A stretch of 64,000 nucleotides of DNA. It comes from Candidatus Gastranaerophilales bacterium (lineage in GTDB: Bacteria > Cyanobacteriota > Vampirovibrionia > Gastranaerophilales > Gastranaerophilaceae). The position numbers were made by a program, and so were the translations under genes. The DNA lies in assembly GCA_944323695.1 (NCBI GenBank), contig CALUTI010000002.1, positions 186,001-250,000 on the forward strand, in the 5' to 3' direction. The notes under the pieces were generated by a model. It searched no databases, was not told the DNA's origin, and saw only the letters and a program-made list of their open reading frames with translations. Shown here one piece after another: positions 41,824-50,138 of this stretch (position 1 is its first letter; each line of letters opens with the position of its first letter).

Positions 41824-42097
41824 CATAAAATTTACTAAATCTGCCACTGAAGATTTGGAATGTATTCAAAAATATATTTACGAGAATAACAGAACTGCGG
41901 CCAAACAAGTTGTAGTACATATTATTGAAAGGCTTGAGACAGTTTTGACAAATAATCCGGCAGCCAGCAGAGCAGGCAGAGTTTTGAGGACGCGTGAGTT
42001 TGTTATTTCAAAGTATCCGTACATTGTTCCTTATCAAGTTAGAGATGATGTAATATACATCTTAAGAGTTTTACACACCTCGCGCAAATGGCTCTAG
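41816..42097 (+). CDS. ParE/RelE-family toxin
   Basis: A 93-residue protein of the ParE/RelE fold: YSIKFTKSATEDLECIQKYI, a conserved mid-region RVLRTREFVISKYPYIVPYQV and the C-terminal VIYILRVLHTSRKW. ParE members poison gyrase and RelE members cut ribosome-bound mRNA; the RVLHTSRKW tail is more like ParE, but target assignment is inference. The start is GTG, inside the antitoxin gene. Its 3' end overlaps convergent rnhB by 4 bp. Confidence 0.9.
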   Translation: MYSIKFTKSATEDLECIQKYIYENNRTAAKQVVVHIIERLETVLTNNPAASRAGRVLRTREFVISKYPYIVPYQVRDDVIYILRVLHTSRKWL

Positions 42098-42969
42098 AAC
42101 AAACTCAACTGACCGTGCGGGGCTTCAGCGGTTATGGCTTCATCCTGATTTTTGTCCAAAACAGTAGGCTTTACGCCGGAAGAATTTTCTTCCTCAAGCT
42201 TTGCAAAGTGCTTTTTTAGGAAGGATTTTCTGTGATACTTGCAAAGCCCGTACTTGTCGATGGCATCAAGATGATCTTTGGTTAAGTAGCCCGCGTTGTG
42301 CGCCCAGCCGTATTGGGGGAATTCCGCATCAAGCTTTTCCATATACCTGTCACGGGTAACCTTTGCCAGCACGCTTGCAGCAGCTATTGACGCGGATTGC
42401 GCATCACCTTTTATTATAAACTTTTGGGAGTAATTCAGGTATTTTATGTATCTGTTTCCGTCGACAAAAACAATAAGATTATGGCGCGGGATTTCAAATT
42501 CATTGTGCAAACGTGCGTAAACCTCATCGCAAGCCGTTTTCATAGCTTTTAATGAAGCATTCAGGATGTTAATTTCTTCAATTTCGTCAACTTCAACGCA
42601 CGCAGTTGCATTAATTGTGTTGTTTAAAATTACGTCGTAAATACTTTCGCGCTTCTTTTTGGTAAGCTGTTTGCTGTCGTTTAAAACCATTAATTCTTCG
42701 ATTAATTTTCTGCTTTTTTCTCTAAAGCACACCGCGCTTGCAAAAACTCCGCCGGCAGCAGGGCCTCTGCCGGCTTCATCAGTACCGATTACCGTTCGGT
42801 CATCCTGCATGTCAAAAGCAAAAAGCTTAATTATCGGGGAATCCGCAGTCAGCTCGGTATTCAAACGGCGGCTGACCTGACGGTTAATCCGCTCTTTTTC
42901 TTCTGCCGTACGGTTTTCCATCCGTTCTTTATCCGTATATTTCTTAATTTTTTCACTCTTGACCAACAT
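42094..42969 (-). CDS. rnhB: Ribonuclease HII with extended ends and clamp-binding tail
   Basis: RNase HII cuts RNA in DNA, including single misinserted ribonucleotides. The catalytic core starts at VIGTDEAGRGPAAGG (Asp64, Glu65), with NDSKQLTKKKRE, FVDGNRY and the C-terminal HNAGYLTKDHLD. The 291 residues exceed the usual ~200-220: there is a charged N-terminal extension of about 57 residues and a C-terminal tail of about 40 that ends in QLSLF, the consensus for binding the DNA polymerase beta-clamp. It overlaps rbgA upstream by 17 bp. Confidence 0.93.
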   Translation of the reverse strand: MLVKSEKIKKYTDKERMENRTAEEKERINRQVSRRLNTELTADSPIIKLFAFDMQDDRTVIGTDEAGRGPAAGGVFASAVCFREKSRKLIEELMVLNDSKQLTKKKRESIYDVILNNTINATACVEVDEIEEINILNASLKAMKTACDEVYARLHNEFEIPRHNLIVFVDGNRYIKYLNYSQKFIIKGDAQSASIAAASVLAKVTRDRYMEKLDAEFPQYGWAHNAGYLTKDHLDAIDKYGLCKYHRKSFLKKHFAKLEEENSSGVKPTVLDKNQDEAITAEAPHGQLSLF

Positions 42970-43804
42970 CGTCCAGTATAAACTTCCCTATTTTACCTTC
43001 TCTAAAATCTCTTAAAACATAAACACTTGTGCGCTCAATATCGGGTTTTCCGCCTGATATAATCCAGTTACGGGACAGTGCGATATTCTCCAGCGAAATT
43101 TCATCAACTTTATAGTAATCCTTAACCGCCTGCGGGTATTTTCCCTCTAAAAATTCCAGAAGAGCATCGGCAGCAAGCTCGTTTGAATAAGCATTTTCGG
43201 AAACCGAATTTACAAACGCAAGTTTTTGTGCGACGGTCTGGTTTTCCTGCTTCATGGGAATAATCCCCGGAGTATCCAGCAAATCCAATTGAGGATTAAT
43301 CCTAACCCACTGCTGTTGACGGGTTACACCTGCTTTTGCACCGGTTTTGGTTTTAGATGAGCGGGTTAATTTATTAATAATACTGGATTTACCCACATTA
43401 GGCATTCCGACAACCATAACCCTTGCGGGACGTCTTAATAATCCTTTTTTCATCAGCGCCTGAATTCTGGGTTCCGCAAGCTCCACGGCTTTTTTAACTA
43501 TAACGGACAAATCTTTTGAATTTTTAGCATCCGTCGGGATAACGGGAAAGCCCGTTTCCTGTTCGATTTTTTTAATCCAAGGCAAAAGCTCCTGTTTTTC
43601 GGTCAAATCCGATTTATTAAGCAAAATTAAACGGGGCTTGTCGCCTAACAGCCCCGCAATATTATCATAACCGCTTGAAAACGGCAATCTCGCATCAATT
43701 ACTTCTATCACTGCATCCACAAGCGTAAGCTGCTCTTTCAACTTACGTTCTGCTTTGGCAATATGCCCCGGATACCAGTGTATGTGAAGCTTATCTTTTT
43801 TCAA
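42953..43804 (-). CDS. rbgA: Ribosome biogenesis GTPase RbgA/YlqF
   Basis: A 283-residue circularly permuted GTPase that matures the 50S subunit. The motif order is G4 LLNKSD, G5-like TDAKN, then G1 GMPNVGKSS, G2 GVTR and G3 DTPG, as expected for this family. WYPGHIAKAERKLKE is the N-terminal family hallmark. The gene overlaps rplS by 14 bp and rnhB by 17 bp, giving the operon rplS-rbgA-rnhB, an order well known in other bacteria and consistent with its ribosomal role. Confidence 0.95.
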   Translation of the reverse strand: MKKDKLHIHWYPGHIAKAERKLKEQLTLVDAVIEVIDARLPFSSGYDNIAGLLGDKPRLILLNKSDLTEKQELLPWIKKIEQETGFPVIPTDAKNSKDLSVIVKKAVELAEPRIQALMKKGLLRRPARVMVVGMPNVGKSSIINKLTRSSKTKTGAKAGVTRQQQWVRINPQLDLLDTPGIIPMKQENQTVAQKLAFVNSVSENAYSNELAADALLEFLEGKYPQAVKDYYKVDEISLENIALSRNWIISGGKPDIERTSVYVLRDFREGKIGKFILDDVGQE

Positions 43805-44144
43805 TTTTTTCCTTAATACGAGTTGCTTTGCCTGAACGTTCTCTCAAATAGTATAATTTAGAACGTCTGACATCACCGCGTCTTAATACGTTGATTTTTT
43901 CAATTCTCGGTGAATGTACCAAAAATACTCTTTCAACGCCAACGCCTTGGAATACTTTTCTTACGGTAATTGTTTTGTTGATACCTGAACCGTGTTCTTT
44001 GATGATTGTTCCTTCAAAAGCCTGAGTTCTTTCTTTGTTTCCTTCTATAATTCTTACGAAAACTTTTACGGTATCACCCGGATTCATTTCCGGTAATTCT
44101 TTTTCCAAATATGGTTTTTCCAATTCTTGAATAATAGGGTTCAT
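43791..44144 (-). CDS. rplS: 50S ribosomal protein L19
   Basis: The 117-residue protein sits at the 30S-50S interface. PGDTVKVFVRIIEGNKERTQAFEG, FQGVGVERVFLVHSPRIEKI and RRSKLYYLRERSGKATRIKE are typical of L19. AAAGGAAAG precedes the start. It is the first gene of rplS-rbgA-rnhB. The 175-bp upstream spacer is AT-rich; I see no other feature in it. Confidence 0.97.
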   Translation of the reverse strand: MNPIIQELEKPYLEKELPEMNPGDTVKVFVRIIEGNKERTQAFEGTIIKEHGSGINKTITVRKVFQGVGVERVFLVHSPRIEKINVLRRGDVRRSKLYYLRERSGKATRIKEKIEKR

Positions 44145-44319
44145 TTTTTTGCTTTCCTTTATAATTTGTACCAGTACTAATAAATAAATTCCTTAAATCG
44201 GTGTTGAGATGATTTTTTCCACAAAAAAATCCACCGACGCACGTTCGTATTACAAATATTATATTAAAGAAAAATTAAATTCAAGAGGGGATTAAGTTTT
44301 GTTGCTTAAAATACTTTAA

Positions 44320-45984
44320 TTAAAGCTCAAAAAGCTTATGCTGACGCTCTTTTATATCATTTTCATCCAAATCGTTTGTAATTTTATTCAAATCAATTGC
44401 CATCTGGTAATAGTGAGCGGCGTCATTGGTAAATCCCATTTTTTCAGAGGCTCTTGCGGCATTAAAGTAAGCAAGGGTGTAGCTCGGGTTAAGCTCAATA
44501 GCTTCTTCAAAATATTCAAGAGCTTCTTCGGCATCCATAAGCCCGTCAAGATAAAGAATACCGAGATTATTTCTTGCAAATTCATTTTCAGGGTTCAATT
44601 CAACGGCTTTATGATAAGCCACAAGAGCCTCTTCAAGGTAATCCTTTTCCCAGAGTGCAATTCCTGCTTTTGAATAACCTCTGTAATCAGCGGGGTTAAG
44701 CGTAATCGCGTCGCAATAAGCTCGAATTGCTTTATCCAGATCGTATTCTGCCATGTGAATATCACCGAGTGCGAGATACAAGTCGTAATTATTCGGATCC
44801 AGAATCAAACCTGCCTGATAAGTTGCAACAGCAGCTTCAACATTTCCGTTAACCTCTGCGTACAAAGCCCCGAGTGCCTGACATACAATTGACGTCCATT
44901 CTTTATCGGGGTTCAGATCAATAGCTTTCCGGTAATGGTGAATTGCATCTTCAAACAATTCAGCTTTTGAATAAGCATAGGCAAGAGAGTTGTTATAGAA
45001 CGGGTTTTCAGGATCAAGATCGCATGCGAGCTTGAAGGCTGAAATTGAATTAATCTTGTCATCTTTTGCCATATAAAGGTGCCCGAGTTCGTAATAAATC
45101 GGGGCTTTATCTTCATCAAATTCAAGAAGTTTTTCATAGCAGTCAATAGTTTCGTCTTTCGAATCAGGGAAAAACGTTTGCAAAACAGTTGCAAGTTTAG
45201 CCCAGACATCGCGGTTTAAGGGGTTTGCTTCAAGAACTTTTTTGTAGCTTTCGACTGTGATTTCATATTCTTTATTTTTTAAGGCAATATCGCCCATACG
45301 GTTGTAGAAAATCTCATCATGCTCGGTTTCCGTAACCGCTTTTTTGTAAAGGTTTTCGGCAGCCGGAAGCATACGGAATTTTTCAAACAATTTGCCGATT
45401 GTATTGTATTTAAAAACAGACAAATCATCCGCAATATTTTTGTAGAACATTTTAAGCGCGGGCTTGTCCCATGCAAGCATCATGCTCCCTGTCAGGAAAT
45501 AATACAAAAATCCCGCATAGTCACCTGCGCTGCCGTCTTTTGCATTAATTTTCTGCAAAATAGACTGTGCCAAGATAAGGCGGGGTCTTGCGGATTTGAG
45601 TTTGCTCATTTTAATTGCAGACTTAAATTCTTCTTCAGCCGATTTGTAATCCTGAGCGAGCTTCATGAAAAAGCCGGTGTACATATGTGCATTCATATTG
45701 GAGGGAGCGAGAGAACATGCCGTTTTACACTGTTCGATAGCCGTATTAATACTAATTTGTCCCTGCTCCCACATAAGACTTGCAAGCCTGTAATAGCTTT
45801 CGGGAATTGTAGGATCAAGCTTTACGGCATCAACATAATGTTCAATTGCCTCCTGCAAATCGCTGTTTTGCTGCCTGATTAAATATCTTTCGTGTGCTTG
45901 TCTGGCTTTTTCCAATGAATACTGTGCTTTTTTCGCATTTTCGCTATTATTTGTGCCAATCGGCATTAAAATTTGTTCTGACAT
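44320..45984 (-). CDS. TPR-repeat protein (cytosolic)
   Basis: A 554-residue protein without a signal peptide, made almost entirely of tetratricopeptide repeats (for example AEEEFKSAIKMSK, DAIHHYRKAIDLNPDKEW, EALVAYHKAVELNPENEF, EALEYFEEAIELNPSYT). It contains roughly 12 repeats and is likely a scaffold. I place the start at 45984 (MSEQILMPIGTNN) because GGAG lies 6 nt upstream; a TTG four codons earlier is unlikely. It is monocistronic. It differs from the exported TPR protein at 14789 in lacking a signal. Confidence 0.88.
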   Translation of the reverse strand: MSEQILMPIGTNNSENAKKAQYSLEKARQAHERYLIRQQNSDLQEAIEHYVDAVKLDPTIPESYYRLASLMWEQGQISINTAIEQCKTACSLAPSNMNAHMYTGFFMKLAQDYKSAEEEFKSAIKMSKLKSARPRLILAQSILQKINAKDGSAGDYAGFLYYFLTGSMMLAWDKPALKMFYKNIADDLSVFKYNTIGKLFEKFRMLPAAENLYKKAVTETEHDEIFYNRMGDIALKNKEYEITVESYKKVLEANPLNRDVWAKLATVLQTFFPDSKDETIDCYEKLLEFDEDKAPIYYELGHLYMAKDDKINSISAFKLACDLDPENPFYNNSLAYAYSKAELFEDAIHHYRKAIDLNPDKEWTSIVCQALGALYAEVNGNVEAAVATYQAGLILDPNNYDLYLALGDIHMAEYDLDKAIRAYCDAITLNPADYRGYSKAGIALWEKDYLEEALVAYHKAVELNPENEFARNNLGILYLDGLMDAEEALEYFEEAIELNPSYTLAYFNAARASEKMGFTNDAAHYYQMAIDLNKITNDLDENDIKERQHKLFEL

Positions 45985-46084
45985 TTCGAGCTCCAATAAA
46001 TGTGTATACAGAGAATTTCGGCCAAAAAATATTTAACTTTATTAATTAAACAAAATATCCTACGAATGCATTAGATAGTCAGAC

Positions 46085-46200
46085 AGTTTTGAGAAAATAC
46101 ATTAATGACTGAGACACGGCAGCCTGTCATTCTGAGCGTCAGCGAAGAATCCCTGAATTGAGATCCTTCGGCGTTGCCTCAGGATGACACGAACGCACGG
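46085..46200. repeat. Palindromic intergenic repeat before mnmG
   Basis: The segment starting gtcattctgagcg and ending cctcaggatgacac (about 46130-46190) has inverted ends (GTCATtCTGAG / CTCAGgATGAC) around ...gaagaatc...gatccttc.... Related 'tcaggatgac' repeats lie in modules B of the window and are of a type common in many bacterial genomes. No gene is seen in 45985-46287. Confidence 0.5.
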
Positions 46201-46252
46201 TTAGCTTTGCAGAGTCAGACAAATATGTTAGCAAACCAAAAGAAAACTCTTA

Positions 46253-46281
46253 TTTACTTATTACCTTATTCACTTTATAAT
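46253..46281 (+). promoter_or_regulatory. Promoter of mnmG, leaderless type
   Basis: TTTACT (46253-46258) and TATAAT (46276-46281) are 17 bp apart. Only 6 nt separate the -10 from the ATG at 46288 and no Shine-Dalgarno exists. Confidence 0.5.
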
Positions 46282-46287
46282 AATAAT

Positions 46288-48177
46288 ATGGATTATTTGA
46301 AGAACAAATTTGACATAATAGTAGTAGGTGCGGGACACGCGGGATGCGAAGCGGCAATAGCTGCGGCAAGACTGGGGTGTAAGGTTTTGTTGTGCACGCT
46401 CAATGTTGATAACATAGCGCTTATGCCGTGCAACCCTGCAATCGGCGGACCTGCAAAGTCAACCCTTGTTCGCGAAATTGATGCATTGGGCGGGGTTATG
46501 GGAGAAGCAGCCGACGCCACCTATATTCAAATGAAAATGCTGAACTCTTCAAAAGGTCCTGCCGTTCGCGCACTTCGCGCGCAATCAGACAAAAAAGAAT
46601 ATATGGCATACATGAGAAATATTATTGAAACAACCGATAATATTTATCTCAAACAGTGCTGTATAACAGAACTTTTGACAAAAGACGGAGAAGTTTGCGG
46701 CGCGGTTGATGAGTTTGGAATAGAATACAGTGCACGCGCAATAGTTTTAACCACAGGAACCTCGCTTGAAGGTAAAATCTGGGTTGGCTTAAAATCCTAC
46801 AGCGCAGGAAGATTAGGCGAAAAAGCCGCAATAGGGCTTTCTGATTCTTTACACAAATTAGGGATTCAAACAAAAAAATTAAAAACCGGAACCCCTTCAC
46901 GCGTTGACAAACGCACAATAGATTATTCAAAAATGACAATCCAGCCGGGCGACAGCGAATTAAATTTCTATTCTTTCAAGCCAAACCGCCCGATAAGACC
47001 GCAATATCCGTGCTATTTAACAAGGACAAACGAAAAAACCCACGAAATTATCCGCGCAAACCTTGACAAATCCCCAATGTATCAGGGATTAATCCACGGG
47101 GTCGGACCGCGTTATTGCCCTTCTATTGAGGATAAAATCGTAAGATTTTCCGAAAATCCGTCGCACCATATTTTTATTGAACCCGAAGGGCTTGGAACAT
47201 ATGAGGTTTATATTCAAGGCTTTTCAAGCAGTCTGCCGGCAGAGGTTCAGATACAAATGCTCAGAACACTTCCGGGGCTTGAAAATGCGCATGTAATAAA
47301 ACCTGCTTATGCAGTGGAATATGACTATGTTCCGGCAGTGCAGACAACACATTCTTTAATGTCAAAACAGGTTAAGGGGCTGTTTTTCGGCGGGCAAATC
47401 AACGGCACAAGCGGTTACGAAGAAGCCGCCGCGCAAGGGCTTATCGCAGGTATTAACGCGGTTAATTACCTGAATAATGCCGAAATGCTTGAGCTTTCAA
47501 GAAGTTCGTCTTATATCGGAACCTTGATTGACGATCTTGTGACAAAAGATATTGAAGATCCTTACAGAATGCTTACTTCACGCTCAGAATACAGACTATT
47601 GCTCCGTCAGGATAATGCTGATGCAAGGCTTACGGAAACCGGTCACAAAATCGGCTTGATTGATGACGCGCAGTATAAAGTTTTCAAAGATAAGCAGGAT
47701 GCAATAAGCCGCGAGCTCGACAGGCTTTCCGAAACAAAACTTCCCGCATCGTCTGAAGTTAATGAGATTTTGGCAAAATACGGAGAAGGAATTGAGCGCG
47801 GTATGAAGCTTGCAGAGCTTTTGAAGCGTCCGAATATTGATTACAAAATTCTGAAAGAAGTCGATAAGGCAACCGCTGATTTGAGCCTTCCGCGGGATGT
47901 TTACGAGCAGGCGGAAATCTTAATCAAATATGACGGATACCTTAAACGTCAGGAGTTTCAGGTAGAACAAGCATCCAAGCTTGAAAAATACAGAATTCCG
48001 GACGATATAGATTACTCAAAAATCGACCACATATCATCAGAAACCAAAGATAAACTTGCTAAAATCCGCCCGAAAGACCTTGCGCAAGCCTCACGTATCG
48101 GCGGAGTTAAGCCCGCTGACATATCAGTTTTGATGGTAATGCTTGAAAGACACTCCGTTGCAAGAACTAACAGTTAA
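46288..48177 (+). CDS. mnmG: tRNA uridine-5-carboxymethylaminomethyl modification enzyme MnmG
   Basis: MnmG (GidA), with MnmE, installs the cmnm5 group on wobble U34. The 629-residue protein has FAD motif VVGAGHAGCEAA, NPAIGGPAKSTLVREIDALGG, and GQINGTSGYEEAAAQGL, with the helical C-terminal domain (YEQAEILIKYDGYLKRQ). I start at 46288 (MDYLKNKFDIIV); the frame continues open to 46174 but that stretch is repeat-derived and lacks a site. mnmE is not in the window. Confidence 0.95.
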   Translation: MDYLKNKFDIIVVGAGHAGCEAAIAAARLGCKVLLCTLNVDNIALMPCNPAIGGPAKSTLVREIDALGGVMGEAADATYIQMKMLNSSKGPAVRALRAQSDKKEYMAYMRNIIETTDNIYLKQCCITELLTKDGEVCGAVDEFGIEYSARAIVLTTGTSLEGKIWVGLKSYSAGRLGEKAAIGLSDSLHKLGIQTKKLKTGTPSRVDKRTIDYSKMTIQPGDSELNFYSFKPNRPIRPQYPCYLTRTNEKTHEIIRANLDKSPMYQGLIHGVGPRYCPSIEDKIVRFSENPSHHIFIEPEGLGTYEVYIQGFSSSLPAEVQIQMLRTLPGLENAHVIKPAYAVEYDYVPAVQTTHSLMSKQVKGLFFGGQINGTSGYEEAAAQGLIAGINAVNYLNNAEMLELSRSSSYIGTLIDDLVTKDIEDPYRMLTSRSEYRLLLRQDNADARLTETGHKIGLIDDAQYKVFKDKQDAISRELDRLSETKLPASSEVNEILAKYGEGIERGMKLAELLKRPNIDYKILKEVDKATADLSLPRDVYEQAEILIKYDGYLKRQEFQVEQASKLEKYRIPDDIDYSKIDHISSETKDKLAKIRPKDLAQASRIGGVKPADISVLMVMLERHSVARTNS

Positions 48178-48240
48178 TTTTTGTAAATAAATTAACAAAA
48201 AATAGAATTCACACGATTATAAATAAAAAAAAGGAGAAAT

Positions 48241-48870
48241 ATGCAGCCAGTATTAATGTACCCGAAAAATATAATGCCGAACCCGCAAACGAGTTTCACC
48301 CCGCAAAAGCGTATGCCGAATATCATGCCGAACACGGCAATACATCCGCAGGCAAGCGTAATCGGTCAGGTTATAATATCGCCGGACGTAAACGTTGCCC
48401 CGTTTGCATCAATTAGAGGTGATGAAGGAACCCCGATTTACATAGGCAGAGGAACAAATGTTCAAGACGGCGTTGTAATCCACGGGCTTAAGCACGGCAG
48501 AGTAACGCATGACAACAGGGAATTTTCGGTTTATATAGGTGAAAATACAAGCCTTGCGCATCAGGCACAGGTTCACGGTCCCGCAAAAATCGGCAACAAT
48601 GTATTTGCCGGCATGCAGTCTTTTGTTTATAAATCCGAAATCGGTGACAACGTTGTAATTGAGCCGACCGCAAAAGTTATAGGGGTAAAAGTTGCCCCGA
48701 ACCGCTATGTTCCCGCAGGAGAAGTAATTAAAACACAGGAGCAGGCTGATAAACTTCCGGTTATCGACGAAAATTACGCAAACAAACACATGAACGAAGA
48801 AGTAGTTGAGGTTAACAAAGAGTTAGCGCATTCTTACCCTGCAAACTACTACATGACAAATTTTGCATAA
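48241..48870 (+). CDS. Gamma-class carbonic anhydrase, CcmM-like, with extended N-terminus
   Basis: A 209-residue left-handed beta-helix protein. Residues Arg59 (ASIRGDEGTP), Gln75 (GTNVQDGVVIHG), His81, His107 and His112 (SLAHQAQVHG) fit the metal site of gamma-carbonic anhydrases, which interconvert CO2 and bicarbonate. DEGTPIYIGRGTNVQDGVVI and RYVPAGEVIKTQEQADKLP closely resemble the N-terminal domain of cyanobacterial CcmM; the RuBisCO-small-subunit-like repeats of CcmM are absent. The N-terminal 31 residues (MQPVLMYPKNIMPNPQTSFT ...) are an addition with an SFTPQKR version of the F-T-G motif. AAGGAG precedes the start. Confidence 0.88.
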   Translation: MQPVLMYPKNIMPNPQTSFTPQKRMPNIMPNTAIHPQASVIGQVIISPDVNVAPFASIRGDEGTPIYIGRGTNVQDGVVIHGLKHGRVTHDNREFSVYIGENTSLAHQAQVHGPAKIGNNVFAGMQSFVYKSEIGDNVVIEPTAKVIGVKVAPNRYVPAGEVIKTQEQADKLPVIDENYANKHMNEEVVEVNKELAHSYPANYYMTNFA

Positions 48871-48893
48871 GTTCAAAAAATCTTGGAGAGAGT

Positions 48894-49781
48894 ATGAAAA
48901 GGCACACCGCCGGTATCTTAAACGGAATAATAGCATCGACAAGCTACGGGATGAATCCGCTGTTTGCCCTGCCGCTTTTGAATAACGGGATTGGGGTGAA
49001 TTCGGTTTTGTTTTACAGGTATGCAGCTGCTGTTTTAATCTACGGATTATGGATAAAACTGGTCAAAAAGGTTGATTTAAAAGTAAATTTTGCGGAATTC
49101 ATAACCCTTTTGGCGCTCGGGTTAATGTTTTCGTTTTCATCATTGACCTTGTTTGAAGGATTTCGCTACATTGAGGCGGGTGTTGCATGCACAATACTTT
49201 TTATTTATCCGACAATTGTGGCGGTGATTATGAGTATTTTTTATAAGGAAAAGATAACTCTGAGCGTAATTTATGCAATTTTATTAACGTTCTGGGGAAT
49301 TTTGCTTTTATACACGGGTAAGTCAGGCGTGACGCTGAATCTTCACGGCGTTACGGTTGTTTTATTGTCAGCGCTTTTGTATGCGCTATATATCGTCGGG
49401 GTTAAACAATTAAAGGCAATAAAGCATGTTAAGCATGATAAATTAAACTTTTACGTAATGCTGTTCGGGCTTTTGGTTTATATATTCAATTTGAAATTCT
49501 GTACTGAATTGCAGATTTTGCCTGAGGGTTACATGTGGCTGTGCGTTTTGGGATTAGCCATTTTGCCGACGGTAATATCAATTGAGACGATAAATATTGC
49601 GATAAAGCTTATCGGCTCAACCAAAACAGCGATTTTAGGTGCATTGGAGCCATTGACTGCAATATTTTTCGGAATTGTATTTTTTCATGAAGAAATGACC
49701 TTCAGGATTGCGGCAGGGATATGCTTTGTGCTTTTAGGGGTAATGCTTGTAATTACACGCAAAAAGCCAGCCAATCCGTAA
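48894..49781 (+). CDS. EamA/DMT-family transporter
   Basis: A 295-residue membrane protein with ten hydrophobic helices in two EamA repeats of five (NGIIASTSYGMNPLFALPLL ..., then VTVVLLSALLYALYIVGVKQ ...). The end GALEPLTAIFFGIVFFHEE is the EamA hallmark. The family exports amino acids, metabolites or drugs; substrate is not readable. GGAGAGAG precedes the start, 23 bp after the carbonic anhydrase gene, so the two may share an mRNA. Confidence 0.9.
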   Translation: MKRHTAGILNGIIASTSYGMNPLFALPLLNNGIGVNSVLFYRYAAAVLIYGLWIKLVKKVDLKVNFAEFITLLALGLMFSFSSLTLFEGFRYIEAGVACTILFIYPTIVAVIMSIFYKEKITLSVIYAILLTFWGILLLYTGKSGVTLNLHGVTVVLLSALLYALYIVGVKQLKAIKHVKHDKLNFYVMLFGLLVYIFNLKFCTELQILPEGYMWLCVLGLAILPTVISIETINIAIKLIGSTKTAILGALEPLTAIFFGIVFFHEEMTFRIAAGICFVLLGVMLVITRKKPANP

Positions 49782-49792
49782 AAGATAGAGAA

Positions 49793-49938
49793 GGCAGCAA
49801 TATGTTTTCGAGACAATAGCGGAGCTGGAGGTGGGAGCGGGAGCGAGCAGAGGCTGAAGGGCTTTGCGAAGGCAAAGACCGTAACGCCGTTTATTGCGAG
49901 CGACCAAGACAGCGTCGTCGAGAAAATATATTGCTGCC
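49793..49938. repeat. MITE-like element with terminal inverted repeats and core repeat
   Basis: GGCAGCAATATGTTTTC (49793-49809) and the complement of gaaaatatattgctgcc (49922-49938) match in 16 of 17 bases, bounding 146 bp. On the minus strand the interior carries the ~75-bp core CTGTCTTGGTCGCTCGC ... CTCTGCTCGCTC found beside tRNA-Thr and, more divergently, tRNA-Asn, with its own hairpin GTCTTTGC/GCAAAG. No ORF. It lies right after the EamA gene. Confidence 0.7.
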
Positions 49939-49951
49939 TTTCTTAATAAAA

Positions 49952-50138
49952 GACAAACACTAAAAAATTCCCGGAGATGGAACCAGCTCAGATGCAGGCG
50001 AGCAACACGAGCCTTGCAGATGAGGGTACTTGAAAAGTAGAACCCCGCAAGTTTGAGCGGCGCGAAAACTTGCATGGTGAGAATACTCTTCGGGAATTCC
50101 AAATACTTAACTCTTTTTTTTACGATAAACACTATAAA
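49952..50138. repeat. tRNA-Gln tail copy and hairpins
   Basis: At 49952-49981 about 29 bp (gacaaacactaaaaaattcc, then cggagatgga) repeat the tRNA-Gln 3' end and flank (50124-50152) with two or three differences. Between the copies are an 8-bp hairpin GCAAGTTT/AAACTTGC (about 50047-50074) and shorter ones. No coding sequence is seen. Confidence 0.7.

Noticed and set aside
46174-46287. N-terminal extension of MnmG by 38 residues
   Set aside because: The extension is read from repeat sequence (…caggatgacac…), has no ribosome site, and the family begins at MDYLKNKFDIIV.
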